From Dehalobacter sp. DCM (GTDB taxonomy: Bacteria > Bacillota > Desulfitobacteriia > Desulfitobacteriales > Syntrophobotulaceae): DNA of 64,000 bases. The first letter of the stretch is position 1. The number at the start of each line of letters is the position of its first letter. The notes under the pieces were generated by a model. It was not told the DNA's origin and did no database searches. It saw only the letters and a program-made list of their open reading frames with translations. Positions 1-8,463 of the stretch are shown here, in pieces. The translations under genes were made by a program, and so were the position numbers. The stretch spans positions 3,683,525 to 3,747,524 of the forward strand of contig NZ_CP092282.1 of the NCBI RefSeq assembly GCF_024972775.1, read 5' to 3'.

Positions 1-19
1 GTTGATTATTTTCTTTAAG

Positions 20-46
20 TTGGTCCGAGGGATTTTATGGTATAAT
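20..46 (+). promoter_or_regulatory. Probable promoter of the rsgA leader transcript
   Basis: A perfect -10 hexamer TATAAT lies at 41-46 and is preceded by TGG, giving an extended -10. A weak -35 (TTGGTC, 20-25) stands 15 bp upstream. Transcription would begin near 53 and leave a leader of about 150 nt before rsgA, which holds a small ORF and alternative hairpins. Confidence 0.6.
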
Positions 47-98
47 TAAGGAGATAATTAAGTCTATACTGCAAATACAACAAAGGAGAAACGCGTTT

Positions 99-152
99 AT
101 GTTACGGCAATTAAATCCGGTCCTTGTCCTGAAGGTGGAGGGCAAGGAATAA
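99..152 (+). CDS. 17-codon leader ORF upstream of rsgA
   Basis: The ORF encodes MLRQLNPVLVLKVEGKE and starts at ATG 99 behind a good Shine-Dalgarno site (AAAGGAGA, 82-89). It has no recognisable function as a protein. Its last codons contain the sequence TGGAGGG (136-142), which can pair with CCCTCCA (164-170). That same segment can instead pair with the rsgA ribosome-binding site. A ribosome finishing this ORF would cover 136-142 and shift the balance between the two hairpins. I infer a regulatory leader peptide, as in translational attenuators of antibiotic-response genes. Confidence 0.5.
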   Translation: MLRQLNPVLVLKVEGKE

Positions 153-202
153 CTACCCTGAACCCCTCCAAAAAAAGAGCCATTTACTATTTATTTTGGA
201 GG
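136..202 (+). promoter_or_regulatory. Mutually exclusive hairpins controlling the rsgA ribosome-binding site
   Basis: Stem A pairs TGGAGGG (136-142) with CCCTCCA (164-170). Stem B pairs CCTCCAAAA (165-173) with TTTTGGAGG (194-202), which is the Shine-Dalgarno site of rsgA. Both stems use 165-170, so only one can form. Stem B would block rsgA translation and stem A would free it. The complementarity is seen directly; the switching behaviour is inferred. Confidence 0.55.
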
Positions 203-206
203 AACT

Positions 207-1319
207 ATGGATTATCATCATTTAAATATGGAATATCATCATTTAAAAGAATATGGATTAACTGACTATTTTATCCGGCAAGCAGATTGCTATGACGGAT
301 TGTATTTGGCACGCGTATCCGAACAGCATCGTGAAATGTATCAGGTGATCAGTGAACAGGGCGAATTACAGGCGAGTGTCTCGGGAAAGTTGGCTTATCA
401 GGCCAGTGGCTGCGAAGACTTCCCGGCTGTGGGTGACTGGGTCATGATCGACAGGGACGATGACCGCAGCGGCAGGGCTGTGATTCATCACATTTTAAAG
501 CGCCAAAGTGTGTTTGTCCGCAAAGCGGCTGGAACGGCGAATACTCTGCAAATCATCGCGGCCAACATCGATCAGGTATTTCTCTGCATGTCCTTAAACG
601 CAGATTTCAACCTGCGCCGACTGGAACGATACCTTGCCATCGCCTGGGACAGCGGGTCTACCCCGGTGGTCGTCTTGACCAAAACGGACTTATGTGCTGA
701 TTTGAGCCAAAAACTGGCTGAGATCGCCACGGTGTGCGTGGGCTGTGATGTCATCACCTGCTCCAGCCTTGAGGACTACGGCTATGAACAGGTTGTTTCT
801 TATCTGACCAAAGGCAAAACAATCGCCTTGCTGGGTTCTTCCGGGGTCGGCAAATCCACCCTGATCAACCGGCTGATGAACAGCGAGATCCTCGCCACCC
901 ATGAAACCCGTAAAGACGATAAAGGACGGCATACGACGACACATCGCCAGCTAATGCTCCTGCCTCAGGGCACGATCGTCATCGACACGCCGGGGATGCG
1001 TGAATTGCACTTAAGTTCAGCGGATCTGTCCCGGTCCTTTGACGATATTGCGGATTTGGCAACAGGATGCAAATTCCCGGATTGTTCACACACTGCCGAA
1101 CCGGGCTGTGCCGTTAGAGAAGCCATTGCGGCAGGAGAGCTGCCCCAGGAACGTTTTGAGAACTATCTTAAGCTGCAAAAAGAACTCGACTATGAAGGCC
1201 TGAACTTCCGACAGCGGGAACAGGAGAAAATCAAGCGCATGTTCGGAAGTAAGGGCGAAATGAAGCAGCTGATGCAGCACGTTAAAAACAAGAGACACTA
1301 TACAAATAATCGACAATAA
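207..1319 (+). CDS. rsgA: Ribosome small-subunit-dependent GTPase A (RsgA/YjeQ family)
   Basis: This circularly permuted GTPase acts late in 30S subunit maturation and hydrolyses GTP when bound to the small subunit. The sequence shows the permuted order of motifs: G4 (TKTDL, about residue 158), then P-loop GSSGVGKST (210-218), a threonine-rich switch I (RHTTTH), DTPG (260-263), and a C-terminal zinc site formed by C288, C293, H295 and C301. The N-terminal OB-fold region covers about residues 30-100. At 370 aa it is slightly longer than the usual RsgA (about 300-350 aa), and it resembles the clostridial paralog with an extended N-terminus. The ATG at 207 follows GGAGG (198-202). A 17-codon leader and alternative hairpins suggest translational control. 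It is monocistronic and followed by a strong terminator. Confidence 0.93.
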   Translation: MDYHHLNMEYHHLKEYGLTDYFIRQADCYDGLYLARVSEQHREMYQVISEQGELQASVSGKLAYQASGCEDFPAVGDWVMIDRDDDRSGRAVIHHILKRQSVFVRKAAGTANTLQIIAANIDQVFLCMSLNADFNLRRLERYLAIAWDSGSTPVVVLTKTDLCADLSQKLAEIATVCVGCDVITCSSLEDYGYEQVVSYLTKGKTIALLGSSGVGKSTLINRLMNSEILATHETRKDDKGRHTTTHRQLMLLPQGTIVIDTPGMRELHLSSADLSRSFDDIADLATGCKFPDCSHTAEPGCAVREAIAAGELPQERFENYLKLQKELDYEGLNFRQREQEKIKRMFGSKGEMKQLMQHVKNKRHYTNNRQ

Positions 1320-1326
1320 GAAAAAC

Positions 1327-1381
1327 CGCCCGGCCAATCGCGCAATCAGTATCCGATTGCACTTTAGCCGGGCGTTTTTTT
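1327..1381 (+). terminator. Rho-independent terminator after rsgA
   Basis: The arms CGCCCGGC (1327-1334) and GCCGGGCG (1367-1374) enclose a second hairpin (GCAATC/GATTGC) and are followed by a run of seven T. The flanks (AAGAAAAACCGCC before, TTTATTCACGC after) recur around the smaller terminator at 7336. Confidence 0.9.
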
Positions 1382-1447
1382 ATTCACGCTACGAATTCTT
1401 CACGTGATTCTAAAGTCTTGGTATTTTGCCCTGCAAAGATGGCTGCG

Positions 1448-1561
1448 GGGCGGTCGGCATCCCTCCGGGAAGGAGGTGATGCCATGGAAGTATATCAAGC
1501 ACTTACCCTGATGATATCCTTTGGAAGCTCGCATACATTGAACTGGCTTGATTATCTTTAA
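1448..1561 (+). pseudogene. Decayed copy of a holin-like type I toxin
   Basis: From 1448 the sequence matches the leader and 5' part of the intact toxin module at 12.8 kb: GGGCGGTCGGC, then a GGCATC...GATGCC hairpin holding the ribosome-binding site. The frame from ATG 1484 reads MEVYQALTLMISFGS and then leaves the family pattern (SHTLNWLDYL, stop at 1561). The charged tail, the bidirectional terminator and the antitoxin half are missing. The short peptide with its good RBS could still be made, but it lacks the membrane-spanning second half. The space from 1382 to 1627 holds nothing else I can name. Confidence 0.6.
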
Positions 1562-1627
1562 TCATAAGAACGATTATCTCCTTAGGGCAATGGACAATAA
1601 CGGTAATATTTCATTTTGTTTAAGTGC

Positions 1628-3235
1628 CTATGCTAAATTGTCCATTATTGATTTTTCTCTACCCATACACTTCTCCAGAAATACCTCTGTAATAACCGGA
1701 TCAAATTGCGTGCCGGAACATCGTTTTATTTCTTTTCTCGCTTCCATTTCAGATAAACCATTGCTGTAAGGCCGATAGCAAGTCATGGCGTCGCAGGCGT
1801 CAGCTATGGCAATAATCCTTGCTTGCAATGAGATTTCGTCGCCTTTTAAACCTTTGGGATAGCCTTGGCCATCCCACCTTTCATGATGTTCCAGGATATA
1901 GCCGGCAATTTCGGAAAACTCATTGGCTGAACTCAATATTCTATACCCGATTTCCGGATGCCTTTTTATTTCTTTCCATTCTTCACCAGTTAAACGATGG
2001 GGTTTATTCAGGATTTTTTCATTTACTCCCATTTTTCCGATATCATGCATCAATCCGGCTATTTTAATCTGATTCACCATCTCTTTATTTAACTTCATAC
2101 TGATAGCGATGGTTTCACAAATCTCGCTGACCCTCTTGGAATGGGACATCTCTCTATTGCTTTTTGCGAATAACGCATTCATAATCAAATCGATGGTTTT
2201 GCTTCTTTGGCTGGAACTTTCATAGAGCTTTTGTCTGTACATATTGTCTTCAGCTTTTTTTATGATCTCCTGGATATCTTCTTCTGATTGATATTTTGTT
2301 TCATAACCGAAAGAAATAGAAATGTCAATGGTTTCTACTTTTTTGTTGATGATTCGGTCTGTAATGCGCTTCATAATCTGTTGGACGGTCGGGGTATCGG
2401 TTCTGGGTAAGATAATTACGAATTCATCCCCTCCCAGCCTGGCGATGATGTCGCCGGACCGGCAGCCATCCCTGATCTCCTGGGCCGCCTTCATAAGGAG
2501 CTCATCTCCTTTAGCATGGCCGAAGGAGTCATTAATAAGCTTCAATCCATTAATATCCGCCATGATAATGGATAGGGGAAGGTTTTTTTCCGTATCTTTT
2601 CTGATCAACTCTTCTTCATAAAATCTTCGATTATAGAGTCCGGTAAGGTCGTCGTGATTACTTAAATACTCCAGGTTGTCTTTCGTTTCTATTAATGCTT
2701 TCTCACTCTTTTTCCGCGCTTCATTTTCTTTCTTTAAATCATCCAACAGTCTTAAGGTTTTGGAATGGGCTTTTCTGAGCTCACGGGTTTGCTCTTCAAC
2801 CAATCTTGCCAGTCGTTCCTTTTCATCGCGTTTTTCTCTATTGGCGTTTTTAATTTTCAGCATCGCGCGAATCTGGGCAGTGAGTTCACATTCATCAATC
2901 GGTTTAGCAAGAAAAGCTTCAGCACCACATTCGAGCGCACGGATGCGGTGCTCTTTATCCCCTTTGATTGCCGTGATAAAAACCACAGGGATGTCGCTTA
3001 AGTTTCTGTCCACTTTCAGCTTTCTGCACACTTCAAATCCGTCCATTCCCGGCATTACGATGTCGAGCAGGATTACATCCGGATCTTCCTCCGCAGCCAG
3101 TTTAAGGCCTATTTCACCGTTAAGCGCCTTCAATAATAAGGCTTCAGGGAAAATCTCTTTTAATAGCGCTTCTAAGCTGATGAGATTATCATGGTTATCA
3201 TCAACCGCTAAAATCTTCAAGCTTCTATTCTCCAT
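1628..3235 (-). CDS. Response regulator with REC, GGDEF and HD-GYP domains
   Basis: This cytoplasmic output protein can in principle both make and break cyclic di-GMP. The REC domain (residues 7-125) has phospho-acceptor D58 in LLDIVMPGMDG and K111. A coiled coil (about 130-185) links it to a diguanylate cyclase domain with intact GGDEF (268-272) and an intact inhibitory I-site RxxD (259-262) five residues before it. The HD-GYP phosphodiesterase domain follows, with HD at 397-398 and HHERWDGQGYP at 450-460. Both catalytic domains look active by motif. It overlaps the upstream hybrid kinase gene by 11 bp, so the two are translationally coupled and the kinase is the likely phosphodonor. Which of the two activities dominates cannot be read from the sequence. 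Confidence 0.9.
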   Translation of the reverse strand: MENRSLKILAVDDNHDNLISLEALLKEIFPEALLLKALNGEIGLKLAAEEDPDVILLDIVMPGMDGFEVCRKLKVDRNLSDIPVVFITAIKGDKEHRIRALECGAEAFLAKPIDECELTAQIRAMLKIKNANREKRDEKERLARLVEEQTRELRKAHSKTLRLLDDLKKENEARKKSEKALIETKDNLEYLSNHDDLTGLYNRRFYEEELIRKDTEKNLPLSIIMADINGLKLINDSFGHAKGDELLMKAAQEIRDGCRSGDIIARLGGDEFVIILPRTDTPTVQQIMKRITDRIINKKVETIDISISFGYETKYQSEEDIQEIIKKAEDNMYRQKLYESSSQRSKTIDLIMNALFAKSNREMSHSKRVSEICETIAISMKLNKEMVNQIKIAGLMHDIGKMGVNEKILNKPHRLTGEEWKEIKRHPEIGYRILSSANEFSEIAGYILEHHERWDGQGYPKGLKGDEISLQARIIAIADACDAMTCYRPYSNGLSEMEARKEIKRCSGTQFDPVITEVFLEKCMGREKSIMDNLA

Positions 3236-6218
3236 AAAGCACCTCTCTTATTACTTGCCAAAACTGCTTCTCGATGATGGGTTTTGCTATAAAAGCATCA
3301 AATCCGTAGGCCAGAATGGTTTCGCGTTCAATCAACATCGCGCTGGCAGTCAGGGCAATGACAGGGATATGGCTTAATTCAGGCATCTTTCTTATCGCTT
3401 GGAAAGCTTCGATACCATCCATAACGGGCAGTGCGATATCCATTAAGATCAGATTTGGCATGTGCTGCTTTGCTATATCCACGCTTTGATTACCGTCAGT
3501 TGCTTCCAAAACAACATACTGATCGGCCAGCAATGCTTTCACACTCAGCATGTTGTCCGGGTTATCCTCCACTACCAAAACCACCGGTTTTCCTTGAATC
3601 GGCCTGCCTTCACGACGCGTTTTTTCCTCTTCCAGAGTTTGTGGAAATAACATGGTTGTCACTGCATTTTGGAGTTCGATTCGATTCACATCGCCTTTTT
3701 GAATAAGCTGATGAACATGATTCCGTTTTAAAAATTTCAGTTCTTCTTTGGTAATATGCTTGGCGGTCAATATGAGCACCGGAATATGCGCTGTCACCTC
3801 CGCATCTCTTAAGGCTTTCAGTACTGCAAATCCGTCTATACCGGGCATCATCAAATCTAAAATGATGGCGTCGGGAATGGTTTGCTCAACAATTGCGAAA
3901 GCTTCACCTGCGGCACGAGCGACCTCTATTCGATAGCCGATTTCTTCCATTAAATCTTTAATCTGAATGATAGCCGGTTCGCTGTCTTCAATCAGCAGTA
4001 CGGTTTTCTTTGACGGGTCAGGCGTTACGCTGAGTAATTTATGTTTGTTCATATTTATCAAACCCGACGGCTTGCCGGAAATGTCTTCTTCTATCTGTCC
4101 GTTGATCATCCCGTTTTCTCCGGCATATCTCAGCGGCAGATACAAAGTAAACTCCGATCCTTGATGAAGGATGCTTTTTGCTGAAATTGTACCGCCCAGC
4201 ATTTCGGCGTATTTTTTGGCAATGGCTAAACCCAATCCGGTCCCGCCATATTTCCGGGATGTGCTGTTGTCAGCCTGCCGGAACTCATCGAAAATATATG
4301 GCAGGTATATTTCAGCTATTCCTATCCCGGTATCAGATACCGAAACCATTAATTTCTGATCACTTTGCCGCATGGATACCGCAACCTTTCCTTCTTCAGT
4401 AAACTTCACGGCGTTGCTGATCAAATTCTGCATTATATGCCGGAATTTATCGACATCACTGGTGATGATTTGTTTAGCGTCTTCATTAAAACTGAGCAGG
4501 TCAATATTCTTTTCTTTGGCGATTGGCTGGAACATTTCAACAACTTCGTCAATGACGTCATTTACGCAAAAGTCTATGATTTCTGTTTCCTCACGCCCGG
4601 CTTCAATACGGGAAATATCCAAAATGTCATTGATGAGTAATAGGAGATTTTTCCCGTTGCGCTCGATGACTTCCAGATAATGGTGTTCTTCTTCCGGAAT
4701 CTTAGCGGAAAGCCGCCGGTTAAGAACTCCGGAAAGAGCGATGACTGAATTCAGCGGGGTGCGAAGCTCATGACTCATGTTTGATAAAAAATTTGTTTTG
4801 AGATGACTGGCTTCATCCAACAGATTTTTCTGCATTTCCAATTCAGCGTTTTGCTGCATAAGCTCAACGGTTTGCGTTTGAAGTTCGCTTTTTTGAGCAT
4901 CCAATTCTCTGTTTTGCCGCTCTAATACTTCGGTAAATTCCTGGATTTTGCGGTAGGCCAATACCCCTTCGATGCGCGCGCTCATAGTAACTGTCGTGTT
5001 GCGAATCAATTCAATCGCTTGCTGATCAAACCGGTCGATATTAATGAGAGAAATAATGGCAGTGATCTGATCGCCGGCCATAATTGGGATCGTTACGATT
5101 TCGCGGGGAATCAATTTTCCGTTCACTGTGTGAAACAAAAAACGAGTATCTTCCGGAATGTTCTTGATATGCTGAAGCTGACGCGTTGTCAGAACAGGCC
5201 CGAATTCGCCTTCGAGGTTGGCCGCGTCAAAAGACACCCTGGCTTTGTCTTCCAGTCCGATGGACGCGAAGTGGTCGTAAGTCTTTTGATCATCACTTAA
5301 CAGATAAATCGCCGCCATTTGGCAACCGGTATGATTGAGGAGAGCATTCAGTGTTTCGCGGAAAAACTGTTTGGTATCATAAACGCTCAGCATTACAGAA
5401 GTAAGTTTTGAGGTCTTAGCATTCAAGATTATGTTTTGTTGGATGCTTGCTGCCAACTCATTAAAGGCAGACGTCAGAACTCCGAACTCATTTTTTAACG
5501 CATAGGCAGACCGGGCGTCAAGATCTCCTTTTTGAAACCGGTGTGTTGCGTTGGTAAGTTCATTGAGCGGTTGATTAATATTACGTAACAATCGGTAATT
5601 AACAACGAGAGAGAGCAGCAGAATCACGGCAATAAGCAATATCAATTGCCAGTTCAGCAAATTATGTAACTCCTCTGAATCTTGGTATAAGTTGTTGGCT
5701 TTGTTATAAGCAAATGTGTCAATTTTTTCAATACGGGCCAGCATCTGGTCCCGATAGGATCCGACATAGCCTCCCGGAAGGAGGTTCTTTTTTACGGTAT
5801 CTATTTCTCCGGCCAGCGCTAGATTAACATTATCCTGACGGGCTATTGTCCACTTGTCAAAGGCGTTCTTCGCTTCGTCGATATCGGTCTTAGGCCCCAG
5901 GTACCTTTCGTATAAGACATCAAATTGCTTTAAAGCATCCTGATGGGATAACTCCGTTAATTGCAAGGATTGGCGTTTCTCATCGTCACTTGTTGCCAGC
6001 ATCAGATCTTTCAAGCTTAATCGCATCGTCAGGATATCATTCTCAAGATGACCGATTGCTTGTCTTATTTGTAATGGATGATTATAGATTGTTTCAGTCT
6101 GCAGGTTCAGCTGATCGGATTGATAGAAAGAGACAACCCCTAGCACAACAACAAATAGTAACGTAGAGGCAATACTTATTTTAAGCTGCGTACCAATTGT
6201 CATGTTTTTTGCTTTCAT
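3225..6218 (-). CDS. Membrane-bound hybrid histidine kinase with two receiver domains
   Basis: This 997-aa sensor has transmembrane segments at about 12-31 and 190-208. They frame a roughly 155-residue extracytoplasmic four-helix-bundle-like sensor. HAMP (209-262), GAF (about 270-420) and a coiled coil (425-470) follow. HisKA carries H483 in MSHELRTPLN, and an HATPase domain occupies about 590-710. Two receiver domains sit at the C-terminus (about 735-860 and 875-995). The second has DIALPVMDG, and the first has DLMMPGIDG. GGAGG precedes the ATG. It lies 28 bp after the CheR-type gene and overlaps the GGDEF/HD-GYP regulator, giving a three-gene phosphorelay operon. The ligand is unknown. Confidence 0.92.
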   Translation of the reverse strand: MKAKNMTIGTQLKISIASTLLFVVVLGVVSFYQSDQLNLQTETIYNHPLQIRQAIGHLENDILTMRLSLKDLMLATSDDEKRQSLQLTELSHQDALKQFDVLYERYLGPKTDIDEAKNAFDKWTIARQDNVNLALAGEIDTVKKNLLPGGYVGSYRDQMLARIEKIDTFAYNKANNLYQDSEELHNLLNWQLILLIAVILLLSLVVNYRLLRNINQPLNELTNATHRFQKGDLDARSAYALKNEFGVLTSAFNELAASIQQNIILNAKTSKLTSVMLSVYDTKQFFRETLNALLNHTGCQMAAIYLLSDDQKTYDHFASIGLEDKARVSFDAANLEGEFGPVLTTRQLQHIKNIPEDTRFLFHTVNGKLIPREIVTIPIMAGDQITAIISLINIDRFDQQAIELIRNTTVTMSARIEGVLAYRKIQEFTEVLERQNRELDAQKSELQTQTVELMQQNAELEMQKNLLDEASHLKTNFLSNMSHELRTPLNSVIALSGVLNRRLSAKIPEEEHHYLEVIERNGKNLLLLINDILDISRIEAGREETEIIDFCVNDVIDEVVEMFQPIAKEKNIDLLSFNEDAKQIITSDVDKFRHIMQNLISNAVKFTEEGKVAVSMRQSDQKLMVSVSDTGIGIAEIYLPYIFDEFRQADNSTSRKYGGTGLGLAIAKKYAEMLGGTISAKSILHQGSEFTLYLPLRYAGENGMINGQIEEDISGKPSGLINMNKHKLLSVTPDPSKKTVLLIEDSEPAIIQIKDLMEEIGYRIEVARAAGEAFAIVEQTIPDAIILDLMMPGIDGFAVLKALRDAEVTAHIPVLILTAKHITKEELKFLKRNHVHQLIQKGDVNRIELQNAVTTMLFPQTLEEEKTRREGRPIQGKPVVLVVEDNPDNMLSVKALLADQYVVLEATDGNQSVDIAKQHMPNLILMDIALPVMDGIEAFQAIRKMPELSHIPVIALTASAMLIERETILAYGFDAFIAKPIIEKQFWQVIREVLYGE

Positions 6219-6246
6219 GAAATCCTCCTCTTGAATACGAATAACT

Positions 6247-7083
6247 TTAATACGAATAATTCGTGAATATTGTTGAGGGCATCTGAACCATCTTTAGTTT
6301 ACTGGTTTTTTGAATTAATGCTGTTTCTGCTTCGCCTGTGACCAGATATCCAATATACGATAGTGATTTTTGTAATTTGTCTATGATAAGCTGTTGTATT
6401 TCCGGCTTATAGTAGAATAATAAATTGCTGCAGATCACAAGATCAAAATCCCCATAGATACTTTCCGGAGGATTATTGGAGAATGGGTCCAGCAAGTCGT
6501 AATAAGAGAAAGTAATTTGTTGTTTTATTTGAGAGCTGACCGCATACATTTCATCTTTCCTGGTAAAATATTTTTCCAGGAACTGAACCTTGACATTATT
6601 GACCCCGGTCTTGTCGTAAATCCCCTCTTTCGCTATGGATAGCGCTTGCTGGGAGCTGTCGGTCGCCAAGATTCGATAGGTAACTGCTTGTTCCTGGGCA
6701 CTGATCAGTTCGGATAGAAGTATCGCCAAAGAGTAGGGCTCCTGGCCGCAAGAGCATCCGGCAGACCAGATGCGGATTGCGCCGCGGTTTGCTTTTTTAT
6801 TGATTAATCTTGGAATAATATACTGTTCAAGCAGTGCAAACGTCAGTGAATTCCGAAAAAACTGAGTGAATGTTATGTTCAGTGAATGATAAAAATTTTC
6901 CGCTTCCTCGCGGTTCTCTTCGACATACCTGAGATACTCGCTTTGTTTAACACCTAATAAGTCTGATCTTCTTTCCACTGAATTTCTTAGGAAAGACTCT
7001 TCAAAGACTGAGATATCCCTTCCATGTTTCCGGCTCATAGTCGTTATGAATACTTTCAGTTCTCTATCGATTTGACTCGTCAA
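6247..7083 (-). CDS. CheR-type protein-glutamate methyltransferase
   Basis: The SAM-dependent methyltransferase fold of CheR is clear: an N-terminal helical domain with NITFTQFFRN, then the SAM-binding motif IRIWSAGCSCGQEPYSLAI, then DLVICSNLLFYY. I place the start at TTG 7083, because AGGAAGG sits 8-9 nt upstream; the longer frame from GTG 7125 has no such site. The protein is then 278 aa, the usual CheR length. No CheB, CheA or chemoreceptor is nearby. The gene begins an operon with a hybrid kinase and a cyclic-di-GMP regulator. It may therefore modify the kinase or another receptor rather than serve flagellar chemotaxis. That role is inference. Confidence 0.85.
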   Translation of the reverse strand: MTSQIDRELKVFITTMSRKHGRDISVFEESFLRNSVERRSDLLGVKQSEYLRYVEENREEAENFYHSLNITFTQFFRNSLTFALLEQYIIPRLINKKANRGAIRIWSAGCSCGQEPYSLAILLSELISAQEQAVTYRILATDSSQQALSIAKEGIYDKTGVNNVKVQFLEKYFTRKDEMYAVSSQIKQQITFSYYDLLDPFSNNPPESIYGDFDLVICSNLLFYYKPEIQQLIIDKLQKSLSYIGYLVTGEAETALIQKTSKLKMVQMPSTIFTNYSY

Positions 7084-7270
7084 AATAATGTTCCTTCCTA
7101 CCCAAAGAATTATTGCTTCAATCACAGATCATAAATCGATATTTAGCATCATTCTAGATAATATAATTATATTTTATTGATCTAGAATTTTCTACATATT
7201 TATCCAAAATTTGATTGGCCTTCTTCTTACTCTCCAAAATTCTTGTTAAATAGCGTACTCAACAAAAATA

Positions 7271-7303
7271 TTTCAAATTCGCCATCGGTGGCGAAATTTG
7301 AAA
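7271..7303. repeat. Inverted repeat with 13-bp arms
   Basis: TTTCAAATTCGCCA and TGGCGAAATTTGAAA flank a short loop (TCGG) with one extra base in the right arm. It lies upstream of the minus-strand CheR operon and about 30 bp before a terminator. It could be an operator or a bidirectional terminator without a T-run. The rest of 7126-7446 holds no gene that I can see. Confidence 0.45.
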
Positions 7304-7335
7304 TACCGTCTCCTACCAGGAGGCAAAAATAAGAA

Positions 7336-7357
7336 AAACCGCCGGGCGGTTTTTTTA
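7336..7357 (+). terminator. Rho-independent terminator-like hairpin
   Basis: AAACCG (7336-7341) pairs with CGGTTT (7347-7352) around CCGGG, and a T-run follows. Flanking bases match those of the rsgA terminator. No plus-strand gene lies directly upstream, so it may be a leftover copy. Confidence 0.5.
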
Positions 7358-7461
7358 TTCACGCAATGGAATTGCGTGATTTTCAACTACATAAAAAAGC
7401 ATTAGCTTCATCATAATAATAAAAGTCTCAGGGGATTTACTGAAAATGGAGGATATAACAA

Positions 7462-7590
7462 TTGAAGCAAAAAAACGACGTTACAACAAAGCGCGAAAGT
7501 AAAGATAATGCAAAACACCAATCACGCAGCGCAACCTTTAAGCAAAATCAAAAGAAAAATGATAATCCGGATGTGTTGGAACAATCATGA
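7462..7590 (+). CDS. Small hydrophilic protein (42 aa), unknown
   Basis: A TTG start at 7462 stands 8 nt after a strong ribosome-binding site (TGGAGGA, 7447-7453). The product begins MKQKNDVTTKRESKDNAKHQ and is very rich in K, N, Q, S and D, with no hydrophobic stretch and few aliphatic residues. It looks like a disordered, basic small protein, as found among sporulation-associated or nucleic-acid-binding small proteins, but I recognise no family. It is too short for common ORF cut-offs. It ends 8 bp before the 3' end of the convergent ADP-ribosylglycohydrolase gene. Confidence 0.45.
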   Translation: MKQKNDVTTKRESKDNAKHQSRSATFKQNQKKNDNPDVLEQS

Positions 7591-7597
7591 AAAAACG

Positions 7598-8425
7598 TCA
7601 GCGGCAAAAGACATCCCACTCCTCATAGATGGCACGCAAATCATCATCCAGATAGGTCAGCGCCTTCTCTTTCATCTCTTCCGGTACCCCATAATACGCT
7701 TCGGAAATGGCGCCGGCGATGGCCGCCAAGGTATCGCTGTCTCCACCCAGCGAAACGGCAAGGCGAATGGCATCCTCAAAGGAAACCGATTCCAAAAAAG
7801 CTTCGATGGCTTGGGGCACCGTCGCCTGACACGTGGGGTTAAATTCATACGTCGCTCTGATTTGGTCAATGGTGAAATTCAATGGATAGTAGTGCGTGGT
7901 GATCTTCTCCCGGATCGCCTCTTTCGTGCCGCTGTGAGCAGCCATAAAGATGGCGACGGCAACAGCGATCGCCCCTTTGATCCCCTCCGCATGATTATGA
8001 GTGACTTTGGTAATTGTGGCCGCGAGTTCTTTCGCTTCGATTTCCGATGTGGCGGTAAACCCTGCCGGACTGATCCGCATTGCGGCCCCATTGCCGAAGC
8101 TATTGTAGGGCTGTGGCGTGTGGCTGAACAGCCAACGGTTGAACATCCCGCCATAGCCGCAATTCGGGTATTTGCGTCCGATTTCTTGCATAGTTTTGAC
8201 AGCCATTTCCCCGAGCACCGCGTAATACCCGCTGTCATCCCGATCCGCATCGAAAGGCGTCCGGGTTATTTTTTCCGTTTCCATAATGGCTTTGGCCACA
8301 GCCAGGGTCATGATACTGTCATCGGTTACCCGGCATTGATCCGTAAATAATTCGAAATCTTTGGCCTTGTAATTATTAAACTCAAACCGTGATCCCACGA
8401 TGTCTCCGATGATTGCTCCGATCAT
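7598..8425 (-). CDS. ADP-ribosylglycohydrolase family protein
   Basis: The ARH/DraG fold removes ADP-ribose from proteins or small molecules using two Mg2+ ions. The family motifs are present: MIGAIIGDIVGSRFEF at the N-terminus, TDDSIMTLAVAKAI, and SLGGDSDTLAAIAGAISEAYYG near the C-terminus, which supplies the metal-binding Asp residues. The ATG at 8425 is chosen because GGAAGG precedes it by 10 nt. Upstream in-frame starts (8458, 8434) lack good spacing. The resulting 275 aa is typical of the family. The gene follows the serpin gene in the same direction after 38 bp and may be co-transcribed with it. No ADP-ribosyltransferase is visible nearby, so the substrate is unknown. Confidence 0.88.
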   Translation of the reverse strand: MIGAIIGDIVGSRFEFNNYKAKDFELFTDQCRVTDDSIMTLAVAKAIMETEKITRTPFDADRDDSGYYAVLGEMAVKTMQEIGRKYPNCGYGGMFNRWLFSHTPQPYNSFGNGAAMRISPAGFTATSEIEAKELAATITKVTHNHAEGIKGAIAVAVAIFMAAHSGTKEAIREKITTHYYPLNFTIDQIRATYEFNPTCQATVPQAIEAFLESVSFEDAIRLAVSLGGDSDTLAAIAGAISEAYYGVPEEMKEKALTYLDDDLRAIYEEWDVFCR

Positions 8426-8463
8426 GCCGTTCATTCCTTCCAAACATATCCAAATCAATATGA

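Noticed and set aside
7508..8350. Plus-strand frame of 280 codons opposite the ADP-ribosylglycohydrolase gene
   Set aside because: The minus-strand frame has clear family motifs and RBS; this one has neither.
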